Assembly (NCBI GenBank): GCA_032173965.1
Contig: JAVUNC010000004.1
Location: 60,799,501 to 60,863,500, forward strand
Reading direction: 5' to 3'
Source: Sitta carolinensis
Taxonomy: Eukaryota > Chordata > Aves > Passeriformes > Sittidae
DNA length: 64,000 nucleotides
The notes beneath the pieces are model-generated. The model was not told the origin of the DNA and did no database searches. It worked only from the letters and a program-made list of their open reading frames with translations. The position numbers and the translations under genes are program-made. Positions 25,501 through 35,499 of the stretch are shown one piece after another (the first letter of the stretch is position 1; every line of letters begins with the position of its first letter).

Positions 25501-28393
25501 AAATATTATTGGAGCAGTACTTTAAAGGTCAGGTCAGATCTGGCATTTGGGTGATCTTTTATTTCTCCAAGCCTGTAATGACAGGCTAATTTTCCCTGAA
25601 GCTCATCTGAAGTTTTAGTCCTTCACTGCACATTAAGTGTTGCTGAATACTGGGCTGGAGGAGCACCAAGGGTCTGACCATTTCAGAGAAAGGAAGGCAA
25701 GGTGTGGTGCAAGTGCTCTTTGTTGAGGTTGAAAATATTAAAACACAATTGAGGTATGTGGGGAGACTAATTGTACAAATAGAAGAGTAGAAATATCATT
25801 ATTTACAAACAGTACAGCACTTGTAGGTATTGTATGTGTGTTTGTTTAAACATGCACCCACTCACATACTGTTTGCACATACATTCATGAACAGAACATA
25901 AGAGCATCATACACTGAGAAGTTTAGAAGGTGAATGAATTACGGTTGCCTGTTGAAAAACGGTGGTGAAGTTTTCAACTTCTGACTTTCTACTCTTCAGA
26001 GCTCCCCAGTGCTGTGTTGCCAGAGGTCCCACCCCCATTTCAAAGCTTCTGAAAAACCTTTCCCTTGAGACCATGTTTTAGATTGCAAAGGTTCTTACAC
26101 TGCTGCTGTCTGCACCTCTGATGTTCTCTGTGTGCAGCAGTAACTTGAGGAAAGAGGTGGTTTTATTTGACTCTATTTGGATGAAGAGTGTCCTACCTGG
26201 ATGTGATATATTGGGTTATTATAGCTGCAGTATGAGACATCAGGTCTGGGTGTGCTGTATTGGATTATGATAGCTGGGATATTAGACTTCTCTTCTGCTG
26301 TTAAAGTCTATCCAATAAATAAACATTTGTGTGCCAAGTCACATACTTGTTTGTTCCCTCACTGTGTTTATAGGTAAGCTGTAGCTGATGCAAGGTGAAC
26401 AGCAGGATGCAGTTTGAATCCCACAGTAATGATCAGTTAGATACTGCTGCCCATGCTGGGATTCAGCCCTTGAGGAAAATCAGGGTCACTTCTACTGTGC
26501 TGTTCTCAGGCTGTCCTATAGTAAATGTGGCAGGTACCTACCTCATGCCAGTGCCTTTTCAATTGCATTTATTTGGTAAGCAGCTTGAACTGTCTCATTG
26601 CTGCAAGGGCTGAGCCACACTCACAAATCACGAAAATACCAATCAGCAGGGAATGCTTCATGTGACCTCTCCTCAAATGTAAGGCTGTATCCCATGGATT
26701 ATGGTTAGGACAAGCCATGTAGGATTATTGATGGTACACAAAGGACTTCTCAATTCTTTTGAAGTTCTCCACTACAAAATACATTTAGTACTGTGAAAAT
26801 CACAAGGTTCACATGTTGTTGCTTTCTGTTTGTGTATCAGTCAGCCTGAAGATTTGTGCCTTCGTGGAGGTGTGTGTGATATTGCCTAGATGTAATTAAA
26901 ATGAAGTTCCTTCATTCTTCCTACATTAAAACCAGTATTTCCCTTGAAATTTAAATCTAGGATAAGGTGACATTGTAGGGAAGATCTCTTCTGTGAAAAA
27001 GTTTTTCATCCAATGCTTTATCTTGATGATAAACACTGATTAAGTGGTGTGCCAGCTGCATTTTGCTTCAGATCAGTCACCTAAAAACATCTTTCCTCAG
27101 TTTACCACCTTTAAGCATCTCGAATTTGTAAATGGAAGGGAGGCTTTTTCCCCACACCAGATAGGTAACCTCTGGGCTGATCTAACCCTGCTATCTGGGT
27201 ACCATACTGCTAACAGGAGAGTGAATAAAAAGCTATTATTGGTGATGTCTTGACACCGTCTTCTTGTTTGATGCATCTTGTGAAAAGATAATCTAGAGAT
27301 ACCTTGACCTTTTGATAAATACAGTTCACTATTTAGATGAAAAACATTTTTGCTTAAACTTCTGAGTGTCACAGACTGTGAAAACAAGGAAGACCTTCAG
27401 AAAAAGGAGTGCATCTTTTGTAGTTCACTGATGGCAACCTGCTTTGTAGTATTCTTCATGGAGTTTGAGTTTCATCTTTACTCTGTTGTTCATTTGCACA
27501 GAGGTAGCAGATGGGATTGAAATACCACAGGGTGTATGTATATAAACAAATACAGGTGCTTTGTGACACAGAAAGCAAGAGGTGACAAGTGGATGCAAGT
27601 AACACCTAAGGGCAAAAGTAATGATGCTAGGGCTAGAGGAGGTCACAACAGACTGGTACTTTACAAGAAAAGGTGAGATTTAGAAGGAAAGTTTAGGGAG
27701 CTCCTTGCAAGCAGGAAATAAATGTCCTAAGCAGCAGTGTTTGTTTATCATTATCCTGTTCCACATTGTGACATTTAGTACCAGTTGGCCCTCACTCTTT
27801 CTGTTTTTATTGTTGTGATCTGGACATTTCTGAATGTAGACAAGTAGAAGACAAAAGGCCATTCTCTGTTGTGTTCCTGGTGCTCTTCACAGTTCAGTTC
27901 CTCTGGGAATAGTTCAAAAGAGACATTACAGCAGAAGACTTGGTGCAAGACAAGAAAGCTGATTGGCTTTTCTCCCCTTGTTTTTTAAGTGTCTCTGGGC
28001 ATATAATTTAACTTTTCAGTTGTAAAATATGAGCTGTTACCAGTGGATAAAGACTTATTAGATGACTGAATAAATCATTTGGATAGGGCATCAAAAGATC
28101 CTGCTTCTCCACACCCTCTGTCTTTAAAGTCACTTATCCTATCTAGGTACTGAATTTTCTGGCTGATTCCTGTGTGAATTCTGAGTGTTCTGAGTATTCT
28201 GAATAAACATCACCAGCTGTTTTTGATGATTTGAAATGTCCGCATTCGTCTTCTGGGGGCAGTGGTGGGCACTTCTAAGTTTCTGGGAAGACTTAGGGTT
28301 AATGTGATCAGTGTTGAATTCGTGTGCAGCCGTCTTGGAAGAAGGTCATTTGCACAAAATCTTTTGAAGTTGTGTCCTTTTGCTCTCATGCAG
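19541..28393 (+). other. TULP4: TULP4 intron, 8.9 kb
   Basis: The largest complete intron in the window, with donor GTAGGA and acceptor CATGCAG. It contains a 22-base T-run (24951-24972) and a 49-bp imperfect tandem duplication (26193-26290). A moderately GC-rich patch near 24270-24440 has only chance open frames. No transposon, RNA gene or further exon is recognised. Confidence 0.88.
26193..26290. repeat. Two imperfect tandem copies of a 49-bp unit
   Basis: 26193-26241 and 26242-26290 align without gaps at a period of 49. Shared blocks include GGTTATTATAGCTG / GGATTATGATAGCTG and the tail GAGACATC / TAGACTTC. The copies differ at roughly a quarter of positions, so this is an old local duplication. 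It lies within an intron and no function is evident. Confidence 0.7.
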
Positions 28394-28618
28394 CGTCCCA
28401 TCATCTCGATCTGTTGGGGTCACAGGGATTCCCGCCTGCTGATGGCTTCTGGGCCCGCGCTCTACGTTGTCAGGGTGGAGCACAGGGTCTCCAGTCTGCA
28501 GCTGCTGTGCCAGCAGACCATCGCCAGCTGTCTGCGGGATGACAAGGACATCAGCAAGCTGACCCTGCCCCCTCGCCTCTGCTCGTACCTCACCACTGCC
28601 TTTATACCAACAATCAAG
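28394..28618 (+). CDS. TULP4: TULP4 coding exon 4 in window: last WD40-like blade and SOCS box
   Basis: The exon is 225 bp (75 codons) with acceptor TCATGCAG and donor CAAG|GTAAAA, in phase 0 at both ends. Residues 1-30 of the exon (RPIISICWGHRDSRLLMAS and on to LYVVRVEH) form a WD40-like blade. Residues 33-66 look like a SOCS box. They contain an Elongin-C-binding BC-box pattern LxxxCxxxI (LQLLCQQTI, 28496-28522) and then a Cullin-box-like stretch LTLPPRLCSYL (28559-28591). In this family the SOCS box links the protein to Elongin B/C and a Cullin-RING ubiquitin ligase, so TULP4 is regarded as a substrate receptor. Binding itself is inferred. The frame is intact and the exon ends in AFIPTIK, leading into the tubby domain. 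Confidence 0.97.
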
Positions 28619-30806
28619 GTAAAAAGAAAGAAATGTGCGTGTCGTGAAGAGGAAAGTGTTACTAGGTCTGCCCCCTCCGTGGTGCTCCTGAGTGGCAGTG
28701 GCTAAATTATAAGATTTTATCATTTTAAAAGCTTTCATATCCGCTTCAAGACCCCACTGATGCATTTGGTACCTATTAAAAATCTGAAAAGAAGGCTCAC
28801 GCATGCTGATCTGCATTATTCCATGGAGATGGCCTTTCCAAGTACATTACAAGGGTAAAATATGCTGGTGACTCACAAAGACGTTTGGAGGAGCTCACGC
28901 TGGTGATAATATTCTGTCATGGTTATGGGAGGGATTCACAGGGGTAAAACTGTTGCCTCTCTACTTGTCACGTGAGTGCTTATATTGCGAGGGAGGTTGG
29001 GCTTAACCTAACCTGGGGCTGCCCAAATATTTCTACTAACATTGAGTTCTCCTAATCTTCCTGCTCCAACAGTGCTATAGAATAATGAACCAGGTATCAC
29101 ACTTTTTCCTGTACCACAAGCAGAATCATCTGCACAACCTGTTTGTTTCATGGTTTTGCCCTCCGTAACATCTTAGGATTTCCAAGCTGTTTATCACAGC
29201 CTATAAACAAGAGGATTAGCTGGTAAATGCTTGACATTCAAATGTAAGTTTTTGTGATTTTTTTGTGTATGTGTTACAGCAGTCTCTCGAGCCAGAGGTC
29301 CTTGTTAAAACAATGCAGAGCTAGAACAACTAATTTGAAATCAGTGGGGCTGGCCCAGCTTAAGTGAGAATAAGTTATGCCTACGTAATAATAATTCAGC
29401 ATGATTCCATTTGGGTACTGCTAATCAGGGCAGTTTGTGCAACTGTAAATAATTTCATTTGTTAAAGAACAATAAATGCCTTGCTGTAACCATAACTCCT
29501 GGATCTTCAAAGATGCAGAGCATTTATCAGACAGGAAGTCTCCAGTTCTTTCTGGTTCTTTCCATCCTCCTCCTCAGGATGCTTTCCGTGTTGTTCCAGA
29601 GGCACTCCTCTGTAGTGCTTCAGTGACCATTTCCTGGCTGGCAGGGAAGGCAGGGGAGGGGATGGGCTGGGTGAAGGCAGCAGTTGGCTGGAGCCCTGGT
29701 GGGGATCAGAGGGCAGTACAGGCAGACATGGTTGCCAACAGCCCTCATGCCATCTCCTCGAGGAGGTGCCAGGCTGCAGAGCTGTTGTGGAGCTGCATAG
29801 CTCAGAGGTGGAAGCAGGGTTTCCAGAAGCCACGTGCCTGTCCTGTTTCATGGGTGTTTCTGGAGCCTTGTCAGCACTTTTACTTTACCCTGGCTCATCC
29901 TCAGTCACCCCCTCAACCTATGTTGTCAGCCATGCCTTCAGTGCTAGGCAAGGCACCCTCTTCCCCCTCCAGCTTGCAGACCACATTATAGGTCACTCCT
30001 CAGCCTATACCCATTTGCCAGGTTAAGGAAGCCTGGTTTTTTCCCTATGTTTTTTTTCCTCATACTTTCATTTTGAAAGAAACTCTGTTGACTTATACAC
30101 ATTAATAGTATTTGTGTCATACAGGCTATCTTGTCCTAGACAAAAGCAGTCCTACTGGTTTAGGACTGAGTTTTTCATGGATTAATACAGTGTGCTGGCA
30201 AGCAGGGCAAAGTAACCCAAGCTTTGTGCTTGTATTTCTCTACATGGCACACAAATGCACCCTCAGCTAGGAGAGGACATGTGTTTGGAAGTGATATAAA
30301 AAAGTATAAGCTTATTTCAGAGTTGACAGCATTGTCATAGCATAGTGGCATAGCATGTACCAATAATAACCAGGAATGGGATCTGAGTGTCCAGGTTCAC
30401 TTGGAGGGCCTGCAGGAAACAAGATATTCTGATACTTGACCACATTACTCAAGTACAAAAAGAAGTTTCTGATAAAAGCTGGAACTTGAAGACAGGTTTG
30501 TTGTCTTATTCAGTGCTCTGACCACAGGTTCAGCCTTCCTTTTTGATGTAACTAATTTTAGTTTTAGTTTTAGTTTTCATTTTCTGTGTACAACTGCTTT
30601 TGACCGAACTAAATAACACACAGCACTCTGTCTTGCATGTGAGTTCCTGCATAACACACGAAGTAACCTATGCTAATCTTCACCTGCCAAATTAGAGTTG
30701 GGTTCAAGTTCAGCCAGTTGGGAATTTTGTTGGGATTAAGTCACCACAGAAAAAAACCCCAGCCAATACTGGAAAATTTTCTCTTTCCTTCCTCTTTTTA
30801 ATTAAG
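28619..30806 (+). other. TULP4: TULP4 intron
   Basis: A 2.2 kb intron with donor GTAAAA. The acceptor tract CTCTTTCCTTCCTC is followed by TTTTTAATTAAG. A GC-richer patch at about 29560-29970 has overlapping open frames on both strands with no recognisable product. A short TTTTAG repeat lies at 30556-30573. Confidence 0.88.
30556..30573. repeat. (TTTTAG)3 short tandem repeat
   Basis: Three perfect hexamer units within the intron. The unit resembles but is not the vertebrate telomere repeat (TTAGGG). Simple repeat. Confidence 0.8.
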
Positions 30807-31040
30807 CCTCCAATCCCAGACCCAAACAATATGAGAGATTTTGTGAGCTACCCAACATCTGGGAACGAGCGGCTCCACTGCACCATGAAGCGGACAGAGG
30901 ATGACCCCGAGGTCGGTGGTCCGTGTTATACTCTGTACCTGGAATACCTCGGGGGCTGGTGCCCATCCTGAAAGGACGTCGGATCAGCAAGTTGCGGCCG
31001 GAGTTTGTCATCATGGATCCTAAAACAGATGGAAAAGCAG
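30807..31040 (+). CDS. TULP4: TULP4 coding exon 5 in window: start of tubby domain, with a 1-base deletion
   Basis: The exon is 234 bp with acceptor ATTAAG and donor GCAG|GTAGAT. It reads PPIPDPNNMRDFVSYP, then CTMKRTEDDPEVGG and CYTLYLEYLGG. These are the first tubby-domain strands, equivalent to the 'FPTYYLHLE' region of tubby. After CTC at 30948-30950 there are five Gs where the family protein needs six (Leu-Gly-Gly-Leu-Val-Pro). Read as written, the frame shifts and meets TGA at 30969-30971. One base later the correct frame resumes as VPILKGRRISKLRPEFVIMD. With one base added, the exon would have 235 bp and its end phase would match the next exon. The basic stretch KGRRISK corresponds to the lysine/arginine phosphoinositide-binding region of tubby (family knowledge). 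The frameshift is probably a homopolymer sequencing error. Confidence 0.95.
30951..30955 (+). other. TULP4: Frameshift site: one G missing from a G-run in TULP4
   Basis: The reading frame is intact before and after this run but displaced by one base. Five Gs are present and six are expected from the conserved Gly-Gly-Leu. The resulting stop is at 30969-30971. Homopolymer miscounting is the simplest cause. Confidence 0.9.
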
Positions 31041-31530
31041 GTAGATTTCAATTGTTGCTCTGTACAAAAATGATTTAGCAGTACTTGGGACATTAAATCC
31101 TCAAGAGTTTTTGAAAGTGCATATATGCAACATGGATGGTGGCATCTGGTATTTTTTTCTGATGTGAAAAAAATCTTCAGTGTGACCTAGAAGCTTCTGA
31201 AATTATACCCTGCTGCCTTCTGTTTTACAGAAGAGAACCTCTTGTATTCTGAGTGATAGAAAATAGATTGCTAATTACCAGAAAATATTCTTTAGTCTCA
31301 ATTTTGAAGTCAATTGAATGCTATTCATCCCTCTGAATCATGTTCACTTGAGTTCAAACCATTGGAAATTTGGAGTTTGAAGGCAGAGTGGAGAACATTT
31401 AATTTTCCTCTGCTAAGTTTTATTGCAACTGCTGCCTGTGGATCGGGTTTATGCTTCTGATGACTGAGAGTTATAATTTATACCAGTTTTCTGAAGCAGC
31501 ACTTAAATTTTCTGGGGCCTGTCTTGATAG
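31041..31530 (+). other. TULP4: TULP4 intron
   Basis: A short 490 bp intron with donor GTAGAT and acceptor GTCTTGATAG. Nothing else is recognised. Confidence 0.92.
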
Positions 31531-31675
31531 ATGAAATCTATGGAAACAGCTTGATTTCCACTGTGATTGACAGCTGCAACTGCTCTGACTCCAGCGATAT
31601 TGAACTCAGTGATGACTGGGCAGCAAAGAAATCTCCAAAAATCAGTCGAGCTAGCAAATCACCTAAACTCCCCAG
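31531..31675 (+). CDS. TULP4: TULP4 coding exon 6 in window: tubby-domain insert, serine-rich
   Basis: The exon is 145 bp with acceptor CTTGATAG and donor CCAG|GTAATA. The first two bases complete Asp. It reads DEIYGNSLISTVIDSCNCSD, then DIELSDDWAAKK, and ends KSPKISRASKSPKLP plus two bases of an Arg codon. It encodes residues 315-362 of the part seen here. This region interrupts the tubby fold between the strand ending VIMDPKTD and the strand beginning HNYLAQV. It is acidic and serine-rich at first, then basic with repeated S-P-K motifs that look like proline-directed kinase sites. Phase continuity from the previous exon requires the missing base at 30951-30955 to be counted. Confidence 0.96.
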
Positions 31676-32553
31676 GTAATAACATCCTGGATATTTTTTT
31701 CTTCTTTTTCCCCAAGTGGCCTCTCTTCCTCCCTTCCTCCCCTGCCTCTCCTTCCCTCTCCTGATGCCTTGTAAAATGAAAAGTAAACTCCTTTGGGCAT
31801 GTAGGAATTCTCTGTAAGACTGTCGTCCTCTATAGGGTGCAATTCTGGGGTGATCTCAGAGATTGGAATAGAGTTGGACTTTGGGGAAGATTTCTGGGAC
31901 AAAACGTAATGGGAAACAATAGAGCACAACACCCCAGGCAGTCTCAAGGAAAGATTTTATAAACTCACCCACCTGTGTTTTTTTTTTTTTTTGCTCTCTT
32001 GCCACCATGGAATACATTTTCTCCTTCAAACAGACTGGTTTTCACTTGTGTTTGTTGCATTTCTGCCAGTGAGCTCTTTAGGTGCTTGAGCTGGTATACT
32101 TGACTCTCCCTTTTATAGTGGGAGGTAGAAATAACTTTTGGCTTAGGATAGGAACACTGACAACATTTGTGGAACTTTGGTTTTCTATATGCTAATGTGA
32201 AAATCTGTCAGCTGAGGTGTCATGTTCTCATTTCTTGAGACTTTGCTCAAAGTCTGCATAGCTGAGATCATTCAACTCTACACCTTTTAGGGATTAGTGT
32301 ATCTGGGAGAACTGCTGTAGGCTTTGTTAGATTAATTAGAAAGCATCCAGCATGAGTTACTGCAAGTGTTTCAGGTCTTTGGTATCTTCAGATTTGACCC
32401 ATAGTTCTCTATCCTGTAGGCTCTACAGTCTTTATTAGTCACTTCAAGGATGTCCTACCAGTTGTCTTCTTCTTACATCTTTCCATTTAAAGACATGAGT
32501 TTTGTGCATTTTAGCTTGCCCATTGTTGTTTCTAAGCATTGCTTTACCTGCAG
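31676..32553 (+). other. TULP4: TULP4 intron
   Basis: An 878 bp intron with donor GTAATA and acceptor TTTACCTGCAG. It has a T-rich stretch just after the donor and a 15-base T-run at 31978-31992. Nothing else is recognised. Confidence 0.92.
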
Positions 32554-32698
32554 AATCAATATAGAAGCTCGCAAATCTCCAAAGATGTCACGAGCTGCAC
32601 AGGAGATCTCAAGATCACCAAGGTTACCAATAAGGAAACCCTCTATTGGTTCACCAAGCCTGACACGAAGAGAGTTTCCTTTAGAAGATATTACTCAG
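32554..32698 (+). CDS. TULP4: TULP4 coding exon 7 in window: Ser-Pro-Lys/Arg repeat segment
   Basis: The exon is 145 bp with acceptor CCTGCAG and donor TCAG|GTATTG. The first base completes the Arg codon begun in the previous exon. It reads RINIEARKSPKMSRAAQEIS, then RSPRLPIRKPSIGSPSLTRR, and ends FPLEDITQ on a codon boundary. It encodes residues 363-411 of the part seen here. The segment is very basic and proline/serine-rich, with several SP motifs (KSPK, RSPR, GSPS), and is probably disordered and phosphorylated. It is the second half of the insert within the tubby domain. No frame problem is seen. Confidence 0.96.
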
Positions 32699-33940
32699 GT
32701 ATTGTGCATATTGTTACCATACCTGATTCAAATGCATTTCTTTCACGAGGCAGAATGTTGTGATGGAGATCTGATGATCAGCAATAAAAGTTTTCATTAA
32801 ATTACAATAACTAGATAGAACTAGAGAATTGAATCTTCCAATTCAGTACTAATGTTCGAAGGTGCCAATGGAGTATCAGGTGTTGTTTGGTACGTACCAG
32901 GAACACTTATTTTTGTCAATGTGAAACAATGTCAGAGGTATTATTCTAGGTGATGTTGGCTTTTTGAAAGTGTATATGAAAACACTTCATCAGTTTCTCA
33001 GACCCATCTTAATGCCACTATAATTCTCTGCTTCGCTAGGGATTGCAGGGATAAGGAAATGTTTGCTTCAGAGGACCACATGATTTGTTTCATAATGAAC
33101 ATGAAACAGTCTTAATTGGAAGGAAGGAAAGGAATTAGCACTTTGTGCTCTTTGTGGTGTTTATTTCCTCTGGGTAAATGAAACTTAGCAGGCCATAGAA
33201 CTGTCTGGGTTATATATTTCATTAATAACGGCCTGTGTTCTTTTAATTTTCTTTTGTTTGATTTGGTTTTTTCTGCTCTCTTGTTTCACTTTTTATGAAA
33301 ATTTCTAGAGCAGTTACATGGAGATAGGACCAAAAGCCCTTTGAATAGAGCAGAAGACCTGAGGCTTAGATCCTGCTCCTGATACTGGCAGTGTAACTCC
33401 TGGCCTTTGAGAAAAATCTATTGGTCTTTCAGACCCATAATATGTGGCAACAGTGGTTTGGGAAGTTGCTTTAGGAGCTCCAGGGGAATATATGTTTGTT
33501 GTTATGAGTAATTAATTTCTGTCTTGTTTATTGTTCTATAAAGTGACTCGTGAGCATAGAACCAAAGGGCAGGGTGTATGTTCTCTGAAATACAGAACAG
33601 CCATGGTCCTGCTGGGCAGGACCAGCAAGTGCCAGAAAACAGACCTGTTCTCACTAAGCAGGCATTCTCCACTAAGTGTTGTTCAGATCTTCAAGAGCTT
33701 TAATCACCCTGTGGCTGTTGCATACATCATTTCTGATGGTGTTAAGATATCAGAATGAGTCTTCTTAATGACTGGGTAACACCGTTGCCACATAGGCACT
33801 TTAGGCTGATTCAATACAATAAAAACAAGAGAAACTGAAATTGCATTATCACTTGCAATAGCTTGATTGCTCTGCATTTTTTTTACTAGAGCTTGATACA
33901 GATTTTATCAGGTAAAAATGATCTTGTTTTTGTTTTGCAG
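32699..33940 (+). other. TULP4: TULP4 intron
   Basis: A 1.2 kb AT-rich intron with donor GTATTG and acceptor TTGTTTTGCAG. No repeat or gene is recognised. Confidence 0.9.
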
Positions 33941-34034
33941 CACAACTACCTTGCTCAGGTCACATCTAATATCTGGGGAACCAAATTTAAAATTGTGGGT
34001 TTGGCTGCTTTCCTACCAACTAACCTTGGTGCAG
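33941..34034 (+). CDS. TULP4: TULP4 coding exon 8 in window: tubby domain, middle strands
   Basis: The exon is 94 bp with acceptor TTTTGCAG and donor GCAG|GTAAAA. It begins on a codon boundary and reads HNYLAQVTSNIWGTKFKIVG, then LAAFLPTNLGA plus one base (residues 412-442). The motif 'SNIWGTKF' matches the hallmark SNLMGTKF motif of tubby-family proteins, so the tubby barrel resumes here after the SP-rich insert. It is the smallest coding exon that lies wholly in the window, and is intact. Confidence 0.97.
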
Positions 34035-35355
34035 GTAAAAGTAAACTGTTGAGTTTTTTGCATGTCATATTCTTTTTAACAAACAAGAAACTTATGCAAT
34101 GAGATTTTTTTGTAAGTGATCAAAAGGGTTCTTTTACAAAGCACCTATTTTCTGTGTACAGTGGGAATTAGATTTTATTAAATTCACTGCAACTAAAGGA
34201 GATTAAAATCTACAGATACAATAATGAGATGCTCAATAAAATGCTAAAAGTCTTCACTTGTAGTAAAACAGTAAATTAATGTTTGAGCCCATACCTCTAT
34301 TTTTACAGTTTATTTGAACAAAACCCACACAAATAAAAAAAAAAAAGTTTTGTGAGAGGACTATAGAAATAATAGGTTTGGGATTACTGCAGTAGAAGTA
34401 TTTTTAAGAGTCAGATTCTTATAGTTATTTAGCTACAAATATTAACAAAAAAGCTATTACAGCCTCATGCTCAAGGTTCTTCAAGTCAGTGCAGAGCCTC
34501 ATCACAAGGTTCTCCTGCTGGAGCATCGGTAATCTGGTAGCTATCATTAAAACAGCAGTTGTCTATCAACCTTTTTCTGGGTAGGCCAGTTCTACACAGT
34601 AATCCTGTTGGAAGGAAGAAGGCTGGGTAAAAACCAGGGTACCACCTTGCAAAACTGAGCTCTGAACTGAAATATTAACACGAGTCTGGCTGTTTAATGA
34701 GCTCTTTAGAAAACTTATTTTGTCCCATGTTGCATTATATAGTTAGGTCAGGAGTGCATAAAGGTGCCCTGGATGCACATTTAGATGGATAGCTTTTGTA
34801 GCTGTGTGGACTGCTATCAGCAGCTGAATGACCACAGGTCATTCTAATTCTCTCACTGCCAGTAGCTGATAGGGAAGGATATAAGTGTAGAGTAAATGTG
34901 TAGTGATAACTTCTCTTAAATGTTCTTCCAGTCACCCGTGGTTTGGGTTCCAGGGATTTCCTGAGCCCAGTGGGATTTCTTTGTATGTAGTAACCGTCAG
35001 CAAATTTCCTTCCTGAGAGCTTTCCAGTTTTCCCCTATAAGCTGGTAGCATCCTGAGGTGAAAAGTTTCAAAAGTAGAATGGAAAAAAGTCTTTTTCTTC
35101 CATAAAAATAGATGAGAACATAAGATAAAGTAATTAATTATTTAATTACAGAGATGCTGCTTCCATTTAAAGAGAAATAGCTGAAAGCAACAGTCTCTTT
35201 TATCCCATTTATGCAAAGTGATACATAGTGATTTGACAAATAATAGCTCACCCATGCACATATATACAGTAAATAACAATATTCATGTTTCTTCCTTAGC
35301 TTTACATGCCATTTGTGTAACAGATTTTTCTTTTCTTGTTATATTCTTTCTCTAG
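34035..35355 (+). other. TULP4: TULP4 intron
   Basis: A 1.3 kb intron with donor GTAAAA and acceptor TTTCTCTAG. It is AT-rich. No feature is recognised. Confidence 0.9.
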
Positions 35356-35499
35356 TAATATATAAAACCAGTTTGCTGCATCTGCAGCCCAGGCAAATGA
35401 CAATATATCTCCCAGAAGTGAGGAAGATTTCAATGGACTACATTAACATGCCTGTCTTTAATCCAAATGTTTTCAGCGAAGACGAAGATGACTTACCAG
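35356..35499 (+). CDS. TULP4: TULP4 coding exon 9 in window: tubby domain strands and acidic linker
   Basis: The exon is 144 bp with acceptor TTTCTCTAG and donor CCAG|GTAAGG. The first two bases complete Val, giving VIYKTSLLHLQPRQMTIYLP, then EVRKISMDYINMPVFNPN and the acidic end EDEDDLP plus one base (residues 443-490). It continues the tubby-like barrel. The EDEDD stretch marks the change into the long disordered region of the next exon. The frame is intact and the sequence is nearly identical to known TULP4. Confidence 0.97.

Noticed and set aside
29476..29991. 171-residue + strand open frame in a TULP4 intron
   Set aside because: Long frames occur on both strands of the same patch, with no homology recognised and no exon-like boundaries in phase with TULP4.
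30948..30956. Programmed ribosomal frameshifting at the G-run or at 39213
   Set aside because: Neither site has a canonical slippery heptamer or a spaced stem-loop that I can see. Two such events in one nuclear gene would be unprecedented, and other vertebrates encode the region in one frame.
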